Origin: Bemisia tabaci
Taxonomy: Eukaryota; Arthropoda; Insecta; Hemiptera; Aleyrodidae
Length of the DNA: 64,000 nucleotides
Direction: 5' to 3'
Assembly (NCBI RefSeq): GCF_918797505.1
Contig: NC_092793.1
Location: 70,365,660-70,429,659 of the forward strand
A program made the position numbers and the translations under genes. This document shows positions 19,771-31,435 of this stretch, one piece after another (position 1 is the first letter of the stretch; each line of letters opens with the position of its first letter). Below the pieces are notes generated by a model. That model did no database searches and was not told the DNA's origin. It saw only the letters and a list, made by a program, of their open reading frames with translations.

Positions 19771-21522
19771 CACATCTGAATATATTATGATGAGAATTTA
19801 CTATAAATAATATAGGCCGATGACAAATGCGTAACATCTCTGTAATTGCGGCATGAATATTGCAGTTACATTATGTGTAGCAGTATTGCACGGAGAAGTT
19901 CGTTGTGTTTAAAATCCTTGAATTTATCAAAATTAGGTCTTGAAGACTGATGTTAACCTTTACTCGTTTTCGGTTTCCTTTTTTAGAGGTTCAAATCAGC
20001 CCTCAATCTTCTTAACAGCTTTGGTGATACGCACTGACTTTGTACCTTAGTGCCTCATGAGTACAGCGCGTTGTTGAAGCATAACCGGGATTTCCAAGGC
20101 GTTTTAAAAACCTGTCAAGTCCAACTGCTGTTTGTGAGTTACTTGCATATACCCTGGATACGACTTGAGCAAGTGACATAGGTAGCCCGATATTCAATGC
20201 GGGCAGCGGATTCTGTGGCTATCTTATTCTCTACCGCGGTATGGCGAAAAATCAGCGCATTTTTTCTGTGAGCCTGTTTGAACACTACCGAGAAATGAAT
20301 TTATATTGATAGTGAAGATTAAATGACGCGTACCTCGATTTGAATATCTTTAGATTTCTTCTCATGTTTTATTTGTTTAATGGGAAATCAAATTTTATTT
20401 CTTGAAATTTTTGCCAATTTGCAATTTCTCTTTATCATTTATAAAATGAATTTGCAAGATTTAGAACTCGTTTTTTCCAGGAAATAAATAAAAAAGCGGC
20501 AATTTTGAAACATCACGACCGAGATATGTATTCTTTTACTTTCACCATAGATAACTTGTTTAAATGCCACACAGATAATAAATTGATACACGTAAAAACC
20601 GATACCAGCCTGGGATTGAAGGGACGTCACGTTTTTGAACTGTCTGCTAGGTGTGTGGGATTATGCATATTAAGACTAAATTTTGAATTTCATCGGTAGA
20701 ACTTTTAATGGAATATCAGCGTAAAACTCATCCGAGGATGACCAGCACTATCGTATAGGAAGTGATCCCCATGACGATAAATCAAATCTCACTTTAATCT
20801 AATATAAACAATATCGGGACTCAGTCTTCGGCGGGATACTGCGGTTGAAGTCTGCTGACGAGGAGAGCAGCTGGGCACTCACAAAATGTATTCCACCGAT
20901 TTTTTTGACTCCTCACCCAAAGGGAAAAAAGAAGGAGAAAAAACAATCGGGACAATTACTAGCTCCGCAATAACTGGACACGATTAGAGCGTTTAACGTC
21001 CGTTTAATTATTAATTGGGGGCCCCCCTGGATGCTCCCTAATTTAAGGCGGATGACTGGCGATTTCGGGCAATCAATACGAGCTCTAGGGGGGCGCATTG
21101 TTCAAGTACCTGCCCGATTTTTTTCCCCTCCGCGTTTCTTTCCCCGGAGCTTGGGCCCCATTAATTTTCATCACTGTTTCTGTTTGAGCTTTACTCCGGT
21201 TTGTTTGCCTTTTCTCGGGCCTATCTCTCGCGGTGCCTCACTTTGACAACGGAAAGTTATCAACAAATTAATAGACAAAGCATGAGTGAGCAAACTATTT
21301 CCCAAGCTCCATCCTTCTAATTCCCCTCGACGTTTGATCATTAACAATGCGCTCGTGCTCATCATACTTGGCCACAGTTCCTTTCGGCTTTCGCTCAGTG
21401 TCTCAAGACGAATGGAATACCACCTACCTCAAATAGAATGAACTAACAGATTCCATGATCGGTACTAGAATATTTTTTTCAAGTGGAGTTCGGTGAAACG
21501 CAATAGCGTTTTCAGCATATTA
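19771..21522. other. Unassigned sequence
   Basis: No gene or repeat recognised. A short GC-richer patch lies at about 21020-21240 without coding signals. Confidence 0.3.
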
Positions 21523-21690
21523 CGTTGTTTCTCTCACGAAAGAACGTATCACCATTTCAGGGTTGAAATTTCCCACTCGTAAATTGTATATTCACCAAAA
21601 AAATGATGGGCGTTTCTAACCGAAAATTTCACTGATTTCTCCTCAGATTTCATGCAAAAATCAGAAAATTTTGGATACAAATTTTACGAA
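21523..21690. repeat. Truncated copy of the GAAAGAACGTA inverted-repeat family
   Basis: GTTTCTCTCACGAAAGAACG, then GGTTGAAATTT and GAAAATTTCACTGATTTCTC, matches the left half of 45121-45377 and 56105-56345. It stops where the TCGACGG element at 21696 begins, so one probably landed in the other. Confidence 0.55.
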
Positions 21691-21695
21691 GTATA

Positions 21696-21811
21696 TCGAC
21701 GGTGTAATTCCGCAATCACATATCTCGTTTGCGGTGTCTGAAAATCTCCGCCTCTATGTTATTTTTTTAAAGGAGAACAAATTTACATCATTCATTGACG
21801 TTTATGCAGAC
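21696..21811. repeat. TCGACGG MITE, truncated copy
   Basis: TCGACGGTGTAATTCCGC, then CACATATCTCGTTTGCGGTG, CTCCGCCTCTATG and AAAGGAGAACAAATTTACAT match the left 115 bp of the full copies at 24309 and 60517. The right part is missing. Confidence 0.7.
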
Positions 21812-22511
21812 ATATTTGATGAGTAACGCTGTGTTTAACATTGCACTCAACGATAAATACTAATGTGTGATGCCTTGAACAATATTTAGTTTTCTGTAGG
21901 TTAGTGTAAGTATTTCTTGCCCCCCCCCCCTCCAAAAAAAAGAGGAAACTACCCACGAACCCTGATCTTGGCCTTAGTGGTAGGCTGGAAGTAGGTTGAA
22001 GGAAACAAAGCCCGAATGGATTTTTAGAGGAGGCGTAATTAAATTCCAAAACGAAATAAAACTAAAATTTTGACTTTCGCAATATTTGGAGGAGGCTGGC
22101 AATTGCTGACCCCCTTCGCATCCAATTTTTACTGTCCTGCCTCGCCCATCAACACTGCTTGAATCATAAAAATTTAAGAACTGTGGAGACGCGATATGAC
22201 GGACAACTTTTTAGATTTCTTTATGCACAATTTGTTGCAGTACGAGATCTGTCGTTCGTTTGTGTGCTGAGAAAAGGTGAAATTCCCCAGCAATGATATG
22301 ACTGATACTGATATAAAGCCCGTTGGTGTCATATACTGACCAATTCAGTGCTATGCACCATCTGCGTTAGTGCATTATAATAATTTTAGTCAGAGTATTG
22401 ATGGTAATCGGTGTGCGACACTAATGCTGTCCCTGCGCAGCCCAACTATAGTTTTAGCTAGGCCAAGAATTGACTTATTTTTTTCAGTGTGTCTCCCTTG
22501 GACAAAATACT

Positions 22512-22764
22512 TCGACGATGAAACTACCAAACCACGTATCTCAGTTTGTGACGTTGCAGACTTCCTGTCATATTTTATTTTTTAAATAAAAAACTACTCA
22601 ACATCAATACTTAAATTGAAAAACTCCGTAATTTCTCTTCTCTAAGGGAAGAAAACTCTGTGTAAACTTCAAGGATTGATATTGAATTATTCTCACTCAA
22701 AAAATAAAATAGACATTTTGAATCACTGCAAACGAGATACGTGGTCTGATAGTTCCTTCGTCGA
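22512..22764. mobile_element. TCGACGG MITE, diverged copy in reverse orientation
   Basis: TCGACGATGAAACTACCAAA at the left and CTTCGTCGA at the right enclose GTTGCAGACTTCCTGTCATA, AAAAACTACTCAAC and CTTCTCTAAGGGAAG. These are all recognisable counterparts, on the opposite strand, of blocks in the full copies. It is strongly diverged, hence older. Confidence 0.6.
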
Positions 22765-23238
22765 CTTGTGTAAAATCTTGGATAAAAGTGGGAAAGAATA
22801 GAGGAGGAGAAAATGAATTCTATGAAGATCAACCTGACCCCGAAAGGAGTGATACAATGATATGCACTCACAGCTTCTCCCCTGATTTTTAAAAATTTTC
22901 GCAACTTGAAACTAGTACTTGAAAGCGTTTTGTTCGACCCGCAGTGACTCTATAGATCCCCAATATCCTGAATCGTAATCGAGCGAGTTTGATTAATTTC
23001 GACGAGATCGGCTGGGCAGTGACAACCTCCTGGACTGGCACGGCACATGCACGCCCTCGTCCAGCGTATGCTCGACAAGGAACAACAACAACATCAACCT
23101 CACGTCTGGCTCCAATCTAAAACTGACCAGCAACTCACGCGTTAAATTAGTTGCCCCCTCTCCGTTTCCTTATATTCCGAGTGCACCCGCCCTCTGGTCA
23201 CCGGTCAGCCCCTTCTCGTTGACTCTTTCCCTCCAAAT
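22765..23238. other. Unassigned sequence
   Basis: No feature recognised before the foldback element. Confidence 0.3.
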
Positions 23239-23359
23239 GGACGTATTTCTGTCAAACGGAACTATGTGCATCAAGACATGAGCCCGAGACCCATAAGAAT
23301 ACATGCATAACAGGGCTCACGTCATAATGCATATAGTTCCGTTCGACAGGAATACGTCC
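23239..23359. mobile_element. GGACG foldback element, long form, copy B
   Basis: GGACGTATTTCTGTCAAACG and, from the other side, GGACGTATTCCTGTCGAACG, with AACTATGTGCAT and its mirror inside. Flanked by AAAT at 23235-23238 and 23360-23363. Length 121 bp. Confidence 0.82.
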
Positions 23360-23399
23360 AAATAAAATTCTCGTCATAATTCAGATTGCATATTTTAAT

Positions 23400-24100
23400 G
23401 AGAACGGCTCGCTGATCGGCCGAGGGGGCGGAGGGGGGCTCTGGCGGGGGGCGGGGGCAGGGGGCGCGGAAAAGGGGGGCGAGATTGTGTTGGTAAGAAA
23501 AATCACCTGTGCATATGCGCTTCTGGCGTAAGCGGAGAGCTAAAATATTAAGCCTCGAATTAATACAAATAAATTACGGTCGTTACGTCGATCAGATTAA
23601 AAGTGGGCGGATTCATAAAACACAAAGTACCCCCTCGTCCCCCCGCGTCGCGCGGGGCGTCCAATCCGAGCGTCGCGGCTCGTCCGACGTCGGTTGCCTA
23701 TTAAAATTGCCTCGACGCGACGGCTATTTATCGCTAAATCCCTCATTAATTTCACGGGGAAAATGAGAAACGATGTCCGCGCCAATTGATATCAATTTTG
23801 ATGCCTTGTCGATGCCGCACCGTCGGCCGTCCGCCGTCGAGCACTGACCGGTGGCGTGCGGCCCACAGCAACGGCCACGGCTCCCCGAGCCAACCCCCTC
23901 CCCCAACCCCCTCCCCCAACCCCCTCTCGGCCCCATATAGCCCGCCAACCTCCGCCCCCCGCCCCCATGCCCCCGCCCCTCATATGCACGTCACATCTCC
24001 TCTTACTCCGACAGAAAAAGGGGGCACCAACCGCCTCGTACCGCTTACGCCTACTCGGCGTCAGCATCTGAACCTCGAGAAAAAAACGTACAGGCGATAA
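23400..24100. other. GC-rich island with C-rich tandem repeat
   Basis: Composition jumps to strongly GC-rich (GGGGGCGGAGGGGGG at about 23425, many CGs near 23640-23720 and 23810-24060). At 23889-23931 a 13-bp motif of the form CCCCCAACCCCCT is repeated three times. CpG-rich DNA like this in an AT-rich insect background may mark a promoter or unmethylated region, but no coding exon could be defined in it. Confidence 0.4.
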
Positions 24101-24162
24101 AAATTAGGCCAGATCCGTAAACCGAGTTCGACAGAAATGCACACACCAAGTTCTGTAAAAAT

Positions 24163-24238
24163 TGACGTATTTATGCTGAAAGGAACTAAGTGCATACGTT
24201 TTGCGTGCGACATAGTTCCTTATAGAATAAATACGTCC
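24163..24238. mobile_element. GGACG foldback, short form, copy D
   Basis: TGACGTATTTATGCTGAAAG at the left and ATAAATACGTCC at the right form a 76-bp hairpin with GGAACTAAGTGCATACG and CGACATAGTTCC inside. Flanked by AAAT at 24159-24162 and 24239-24242. Confidence 0.75.
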
Positions 24239-24308
24239 AAATGGGCATTAGATTGATCTAAAATGACTTCTAGAAATTGAGATGATCTTTTGTAGCTTCT
24301 AACATATA

Positions 24309-24561
24309 TCGACGGTGTGAGTCGGCAATCACATAACTCGTTTGCGGTGTTTGAAAATCTCCGCCTCCATGTCACTTTTTTAAAGGAGAACAAGTTGACA
24401 TCATTCCTTGAAGTTAATGCAGAATTTTCTTCGCACAGAGAAGAAAAATCACGGCAGTTTTACAAAAATTGCCGTTGAGTAGTTTTCCGTTTAGAAAAAT
24501 GAAGTATGACAGGAGGTCTGAGACGTCGCAAACCGAGTCACTCGCCGACTTACACCGTCGA
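24309..24561. mobile_element. TCGACGG MITE, full copy
   Basis: TCGACGGTGTGAGTCGGC at the left and GCCGACTTACACCGTCGA at the right. The mirrored subterminal blocks are AACTCGTTTGCGGTG and GACGTCGCAAACCGAG. An internal hairpin CTTCGCACAGAGAAG is conserved with the copy at 60517. Flanking TA on both sides fits a Tc1/mariner-type insertion here, though the other full copy does not show it clearly. Confidence 0.8.
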
Positions 24562-24999
24562 TATGTTGAAAAGTATATGCTATCTTCATACTAGTGTGTC
24601 TCTAGGCGGATCCAAGAGGGGAGGCAGCGTATGGCCCCCCTCCTCTCTAATGATCGAAAAAAAGAGGGGAAAAAAGGGGAAAAGGAAGAAGGGAGGAATG
24701 GAGGAAAGAAGAAGGAAGAGCGCGTATATTTGGTAATTTTTCATGACGAAATTGACTCAAACTGCATGTTCGATGTTTTGAAATCTCGAACCGTAGGCAA
24801 CGAAATATGGCAAGGTTCGAAGACTCATTCAAAGAAGCCGAGTCTCCAATGATTCAACCCAAAATGAGTGGGGCTTGTATAAATCGAACATGTTGTCGAA
24901 CATTTTCTATAGGCGAAGCCCCTCGGGCCCTCTTATGCCCTCTTTTCAAGTTTCCGGATCCGCCAATGTTGTGTCTTTGTCCATTTTCACGTGTAAACT
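24562..24999. other. Unassigned; short purine tract
   Basis: A GA-rich run lies at about 24655-24722. Nothing else recognised. Confidence 0.3.
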
Positions 25000-25121
25000 G
25001 GACGTATATCTGCCAAACGGAACTAAGTGCATTAAGACATAAGCCCTGAGATCCATAAGAATATATGCATAACAGGGATCACGTCATAATGCACATAGTT
25101 CTGTCTGGTAGAAATACGTCC
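25000..25121. mobile_element. GGACG foldback element, long form, copy C
   Basis: GGACGTATATCTGCCAAACG and, from the other side, GGACGTATTTCTACCAGACA. Flanked by AACT at 24996-24999 and 25122-25125. The duplicated four bases differ from copies A and B, which shows they are target sequence and not part of the element. Confidence 0.83.
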
Positions 25122-27726
25122 AACTGTACTATTTGGTGAGCGAGGCTTCACGAAAAAATCCGCGAGATGAGAATCCTCGCCGGAGCTTATCTGATTCGTA
25201 ATAGTCTCAAACGTATCCTACTTCCTAAACATCTCACGCATCCGAAGCTCACACTCGCACCGACCAGCGAGACCGACTCAATAAATAAAAGGGTATTCGT
25301 CAGTTTGGACAGACGCCGAGTCTGGTCCGTTCCTCGTTCATTCAAAAGAGAGGAACGTGCCGTAAACATCCGCGCTCGGGAATAACTCAATCAAATGACA
25401 ACGCAATCGCACGGGAAGATCTAATTGTTTGATCTTTGTTTCACACACGAGATACGAGGCTGCGGAGCTCGGCGCGGGATGATGGAACGCGGAACGCGGA
25501 CCGGGATGAAGGAACGCGAGCATCGGACCGAGATCGGACGAATTAGATTCGAAGATTCGGCCCGGGCGCTTGAGTCCCCGGATCCGAGATCTGCTCTTCG
25601 ATAAAATCGTTCTCATAACTCTTCGACTCCCTAAGTCGAATATTTCAACATTAACTTTTTATCAATTTCTCGATTGACAGGTCTCTCGTGGGCGCAGCGC
25701 GCACCGGGCAAGTTCGAGGTTCTAGCCCTCCAAAGGCCATCAGACGGAACTTTATCATCAAGTTCGGTTTTTTTCGCTTGGTCTTTACGATGACTACGGC
25801 ATTTTTCTGGGTACCGACGGATTTTGGTCGGAACAAGAGAAAAAGCATATTACCGGGGAACGACGTATGAAGATGCAACTTTCGCCAAGTATGCTCTCCT
25901 ATGAAATATCAATTTTTTAAGAAACATTTTACAACAAGGAACCCCTATTTTGATTCAGTCGTAAAGGCACCAAACTGTTCAGAGAAACTAATGGTTCATA
26001 TCTTGTTTCTAAAATGAAAGAGATTGTGGCTTCTTCGTGTGAAATGTATAGTCCATTGAATGGTTTATTTTAGGACTGAATTTTGCAATTAGCGGCCGTT
26101 TATAAATTATTTAACGCAACGGTCTAGGGGGAGGGGGTTCGAGGAGAACGTTACGTCATTTTGTCTCTACGTCCTAAAGGATAGGGACCTACGTCACAAA
26201 AGTGTTACGAGGGAGGGGGGAAGTCGAAATTTCTGAGAAAGTGCCGTAGGTAATTGATGAATGCTCTCGCGGGAGCTACCACCCCTGGCTCATTTTAGAG
26301 ACAGTTTTTGGATAAAAGTTGCATGTAAGAACCAGAGTTCGTCGGGGAAGAGAGATCTGTTTGCTTCGAAGAAACCACGTTTCGAGTACTGACTCATACG
26401 CGCGTTTAAAAGGGCTGCATTTTGCAATTAGCAACTACTACTGCTAACTCATGTATGAGAAACAGCATATGTATCATTGACTTCCCATGGCAGGTAGGTG
26501 ATTTAGTGATGGAGCTAGAAATAAAAGTTACTTATTGCGAAATGTAGTCTAATAGATCGTTGGCAGGAATACGATGATTCAGTGGGAACCAACTTTTGGT
26601 TCTTCAGTACAAATGTAAATTTCTGTCAGCGCATTTAATGTAAAATGAATACACAATTATCGCGCATCTACCAACAGGTTCGTCGATTGCATGGTTGATT
26701 TTTTGGCTGATCAATGATTTTTTATTTAGTACTTTGAGCCAGTGGTACAGCCATAGTACAAGAAATAAATTAATTTCTTAAAAGACTTTTTGCGAAGAAC
26801 AAGACTAGATGGCATGAATATGATATAAATAAGGTGTAAAAATTAAAAAGAAATGCGAATAAAATTGTCTAAGAATTTGATGCAAGAATGTCTCAAAAAT
26901 TCAACAAATTGTACTTTATCAAAGGAGACATGACAATATTCGACTGTTCATAAGACATTCTTCCTTATGACAGGAGCATAGAGTTGTTGAGAAGAAGACG
27001 CCGGGCCGGGACGTGACTGAAATTAAGGGCAGACAAGACGGCGGTAATCTGCAAGGGTGAATTTGACCGGGTCGTGCAGAATTTTCGTTGACTCATTGAA
27101 GAATTTTTATAGGCGCAAAACGCTGCATAAATTATCCGCTCAGCTTAGTTTATTATTAATGTTCCGTGCGACCGTATTTTGTTTTCCCAGCCGCCGTTCT
27201 TTCCTCCGCCCGTTCCTCTCCGTTTTATTCATCGGCATTCTCCTCGTTGAGCAGATTTGCGCACCTCCAGCAGTCACTCAACTTGAGGATCGGTGCTGTG
27301 AGAAAAAAATGTCAAAGGAATGCGGTCTCATGCAAATTTGCTTTTTTATTCTTTTAGCCGGGAAATTAGTTCAGAGCTCACATGCTCGGATGACCAAAGT
27401 TGCGCGGAGCCTTCGTATTTTTGCCAATACGCTTTCCAATTCATATCTTTTATTACTCGACCGCTTGACGCTTCTCATAAACAGTTGGATCCGTCTTGAT
27501 TCTTGTAAATTCGCTGTTGCCGTTTCAACACTTTTCATTTTTAGGATATGCTAACTGGTGAAAGACTAATTGGACATTTTGTTTGGATGTTTTTTGAATT
27601 TTCCGTGCTTTTTCGTTTCAAAGACACATTATAAAAGTATATCGCGCATCCGTCTTAATACATTTTTTTTGCCTGGAAAAAACGGAATGTTTTTTAAGAA
27701 GAGGCATTGGAAAGTCCCTATACATG
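25122..27726. other. Mostly unassigned; partial GCATTTTGCAATTAG repeats
   Basis: GGACTGAATTTTGCAATTAG at about 26074 and GGGCTGCATTTTGCAATTAG at 26411, with a mirrored CTTATTGCGAAATGTAGTC ending at about 26549, are relatives of the inner palindrome at 17435. Two G-rich patches (GGGGGAGGGGG) at about 26127 and 26210 each lie next to TACGTCA. Several frames at 27057-27776 have no splice sites or recognisable product. Confidence 0.35.
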
Positions 27727-27951
27727 CACTGAAAAAAACACTCCGGCCGTGGAAGCCGTACTTACGGGCTATATAGAGATACCGTCCGTGTTCCGGGCTC
27801 AGAGGCCGAAAGTTCCGGGCGTAACACCCGGAGCACTTCGACTGCTCCGGGTGCTACGCTCGGAACTTTCGGCCTCTGAGCCCGGAACACGAACGATATC
27901 TCTATATAGCCCGTAAGTACGGCTTCCACGGCCGGAGTGTTTTTTTCAGTG
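27727..27951. mobile_element. CACTG MITE, near-perfect 225-bp palindrome
   Basis: CACTGAAAAAAACACTCCGG at the left and CCGGAGTGTTTTTTTCAGTG at the right. The two ~110-bp arms differ at only about five positions by eye. Flanked by TG on both sides (27725-27726 and 27952-27953). Fits the CACTG-ended CMC/EnSpm group with a 2-bp duplication. Non-coding; would fold as a single long hairpin. Confidence 0.85.
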
Positions 27952-28086
27952 TGTCACAAGAAAGTGGCGAATATAATAATATATCCCAGCTAATTTTAAG
28001 TGATTTTATGGAAGGGTAGCGTTTGAATATATTTGAGCTTTTCCATCAACATGCAGGGATTCTAAACGATCCTTAGTAAATAAGAA

Positions 28087-28236
28087 CACTGAAAAAAAAG
28101 TGACGGGCTGTATAGACGTACCGTCCGTCCCGGGCTCAGAGGCCGAAAGTTCCGGGTGCTGTGCCTGAAACACGGACGGTATGTCTATATAGCCCGTGAG
28201 CACGGCTTCCACGGCCGGAGTTTTTTTTTCCCAGAG
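28087..28236. mobile_element. CACTG MITE, shorter second copy
   Basis: CACTGAAAAAAAAGTGACGG at the left; the right end GGAGTTTTTTTTTCCCAGAG is slightly degraded. It shares CGGGCTCAGAGGCCGAAAGT and ACGGCTTCCACGGCCGGAG with the element 136 bp to the left. Flanked by AA on both sides. Arms are unequal, so part of the left arm has been deleted. Confidence 0.75.
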
Positions 28237-28320
28237 AATGGTTAGTTTTTTGTCAATAGGTACGGTTTTGCGATGGATAAAATGATCTGGGGGAGGAAAA
28301 TTCTCAACAAATGTAACAGA

Positions 28321-28767
28321 CACGGAAAGAAAAACACTCTAAGGCTGGGTTCCATGTAGATTGTAGAATGGCATCAACTAGATTTTGGGCAGGAACCTCT
28401 GTACCAGCCCTAACATCACATTATTAGCCATTAATTCGGACAAGAAGGTATAACTATCGAAGATCTAGGTGATACCGTTTTACCTATTTCTCTAGGCATG
28501 ATCACGATGTCAACATGGAACCAGCATGAAAAAAAGTTGACACCAACTTAGTCTCAACTTTACCCCCAAGTCGGTACCATGCTGGTCACCATTGGTCACT
28601 TTCACAACGTTGTTACCATGTTCGTGCCGAAGTAAATCCGCCAAGGAGGCCGCACAAGAATATTCCAAAGTGACGGAACAATTTTTATTTCACCTGCCCC
28701 ATGCTGATATCATGTTGGCGTCAACATGATTCCATGTTTCACTCACCTACATGATTTTTTTTCGTAG
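28321..28767. mobile_element. CACGG-ended MITE candidate, boundaries uncertain
   Basis: Starts CACGGAAAGAAAAACACT. Inside, CAACATGGAACCAGCATG near 28511 and related CATGCTG/CATGTTGG blocks near 28580 and 28700-28730 are arranged as inverted repeats. The right end near GATTTTTTTTCGTAGG is degraded, so the 2-bp duplication cannot be confirmed. Third element of this kind within 1.1 kb. Confidence 0.5.
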
Positions 28768-29931
28768 GGAATTTTCTAATAAAACCTGCAGTATACCAAA
28801 ACTTCAGCGCCCTCTAGGTATGGTAGAGCAATCTACAGCCTAGCAAATTTGCTTTCCTGCATTTATGTCAATTATATATAATTTAAAATATTTATATTTC
28901 AAGTTCGAGCATGATCATCACGAAGAAAAAATAAGGCTGGGGAATAAAGAACTCTTAAAAGCAGCTTTGTGACATGGTCGTGTGACCGAGGGCTAAGTAG
29001 AAATCAGGGGGCCCCAAGCACTTCTGGCGAGATCTTCCAGATGCAGAGAGAAGTTTAAGACTCATCGGTGCGGACCACCAACGTGCAGTAGAGAAGAAGA
29101 AAAAAATATCACAGCAAACACCAGTAATAGCGAATACGACAATAGTATGTTGCAGTAACACAGTTGAAGGAATTAGCGCTAATAATAAACACACAGATCG
29201 TCATTACCTCGCTTTCTGCTCTTCGTTTCCCGGGAAACTGACCCCCCCCCCCCCCCCGCCGCACTCCACTCCTACACCCATCTTCACCGTGCTCTTTGCA
29301 CTACATTATCTTCCACGTTATCTGTCATCTATTAGTTGCCAATCGCTACCACTTGTTTTACGCATGTAGGTACCAACATTATTTTCCCGGCTGTCCTACT
29401 TATTCCCTTTAATTTATTCCGCGGCATACACCTTCAAATCCGACTCCCGCTCCAGTTCCTTGAAATAATACCCATCGATATATCGATCTCAACGATTCTT
29501 AGCCTATACCGGGGGCAGAAATTTTAAGTGAAATTAATGGCTTTGATTTTCCGTCTGGCACGCGGCTTGATTCGTTGCGTCGCTTGCGGGAGGGCGCACA
29601 TATAGATGAGTCTCATTTCCTACTTATATTAGTTCCTTGCGTTTAAGGGTGGAGAGTCTACGTGGAAATGAAATAAAGCCCTTGTGACAACCGAGTGACA
29701 AAGTTAGCGCTCAGGATACAGGTTTCAACAGTAATACTAATAATAAATTACTGGAGAAATATACACTGATAGAAATGCAAGCAAGACTAGAAACAGTGCG
29801 CATGGAGTATGAGAAGACACTGGATGGCAGCAGCATGAGGCCTGGCGTGTTACCACTAGTAACACGCCAGCTTACTAGTGAGTGTAAGCAGAAGAATAAG
29901 GACTACTCGGCAGCCTAGCAGCTGCTACATA
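28768..29931. other. Unassigned; C homopolymer and a 12-bp-stem hairpin
   Basis: A run of 16 C at 29242-29257. At 29842-29870 CTGGCGTGTTAC, five bases, then GTAACACGCCAG makes a perfect 12-bp stem. No gene recognised. Confidence 0.4.
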
Positions 29932-30303
29932 CAGGGCCGGATTAGGGGATGGCCTCATGCCGCGGCCCATGGCGGCAAAATGTAGGGGGCGGCAAATTTT
30001 GCAATCTTCTTGAATGTACTTAGGTATCAAAAAAAGAGAGAAAAAAATCGGATTCAGAAAATAAATTACAAACGAGAAAAAGCGACAAGATCTCTCATTT
30101 CCTGAGAGTAAAAGTATAGTAATATTTCTAATTTAATCGTCTTTCGGTGATACAAGAGACAATACCTTTAAATAGTCGAGTTAAGAGAGAAACCAAACAC
30201 GCAATTTGACCTGGAACGCAGCAGCGCGGCGGTCGGCATGAAACAGCGCCTACAAGACTGCATGAATACTTCACGCATTGCGTCAAACACGCTGCGGTCA
30301 GGC
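29932..30303. mobile_element. hAT-like element, copy 3, truncated
   Basis: Starts with an intact terminus CAGGGCCGGATTAGGGG and GCGGCCCATGGCGGCAAAAT. It follows the complete copy at 3572-4523 (reverse orientation there) up to ACGCATTGCGTCAAACACGC and GCGGTC near 30300. The other half and the second target duplicate are absent. Confidence 0.82.
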
Positions 30304-31271
30304 ATTTTGTATGTATTTGAGCTTTGTTAACCCATTTTATTGTGTTTGCTGTTCTTTAAATAATTCGGGTTATTTTTATGTATTTGTGTCGTTCTAATTG
30401 CCATGTACAGATATAAAGACAGTGTGAGGTTACTTAGTCTAAAAGCATAATCTTTGTAAAGCTTGTATGTCATTTTTGCAGAGAATGGAACAAAAATTAA
30501 TGGCGACTTATTCCATTTTTTGAATGACAGATTTTGTCACCGTAATATGCAGTGGTTATCAATGGTAAATGGTAATATCTGTTGACTTCGTTCTCTAACT
30601 TTAGGATTTGATGTGAATTTAGCGCATTCACGCACTAGCTACCCCCAAATTATGTGTGTACAAATAACCTTTGTATTCACTGGTTCAGAAGCGGACGACT
30701 CGTTTTTTTGCGACAGTTTTTCCTCCTTCTCCGAGATCAGTTCATACAACCGGGCATATCGCCCGAAAAGAACACGGATAAAACGATACAAACTCCTCTC
30801 TGGAAAAATATAAACAGGACAAAAAATGAGAGGGGGGGGGATGGGTGGAGGTGTGAGGACGCGAGAGACAAGGGACGTTGATGCATGCATCCGATGGTGA
30901 CTGATGAAAACAGGGAAGGGATAGCGCCGCGCCGCGCCGGGCCGCGAATGGCATTGCACGAAGGCTCAGGAGTATCGGGCTGAAAATTCAATACGACTCG
31001 TGATTCTATTTCACGTGCTTGCTGCAGACTTTTCACCGGAGCAATTCATCTGTGAATTTTCAATTAACTCCGCCGTTGTTTCGAGTTTTTCGTTCGGTTG
31101 CACGATGCGATTGAGCGATGTGCTCGCACTGCACTCTCGTGGAATCCGCGTCCTTCTGTCAATTTTTATGTATACAAATCGCTTTTTTGTTGTCCGCAGC
31201 GTATGGGACCGAAGATAAAAGCGAGACTGCTATCAACCGAGTCTCACTACAAGCTCCCGAGGGACTTGTTT
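30304..31271. other. Unassigned sequence
   Basis: A GC-rich patch lies near 30920-30950 (GCGCCGCGCCGCGCCGGGCC). Frames on both strands have no splice support. No repeat recognised. Confidence 0.3.
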
Positions 31272-31435
31272 CAGTGGCGTGGCGTGAATGATCGATTATC
31301 GATCTCTCGCCATTTGAAACTATGGTAAAGAATCGATTACTAAGGTGTTCGCTGCGAACACCCTGATAATCGATCTTTTTTCATAGGTTTGAGTGGCGTA
31401 TCAAACGATATATCGCAAAGCACGCCACGCCACTG
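31272..31435. mobile_element. 164-bp hAT MITE, copy with exact TSD
   Basis: Ends CAGTGGCGTGGCGTG and CACGCCACGCCACTG. Flanked by an exact 8-bp duplication ACTTGTTT (31264-31271 and 31436-31443). The interior has ATCGATTATCGAT motifs and a central palindrome GGTGTTCGCTGCGAACACC. Same length as the copy at 38818. Confidence 0.9.

Noticed and set aside
23400..24100. GC-rich island as a gene
   Set aside because: Frames open on both strands equally and overlap; consistent with low stop density, not coding.
27057..27554. 165-codon open frame on the plus strand
   Set aside because: Composition is Phe/Leu/Ser/Cys-heavy as expected from pyrimidine-rich DNA; no domain or gene context.
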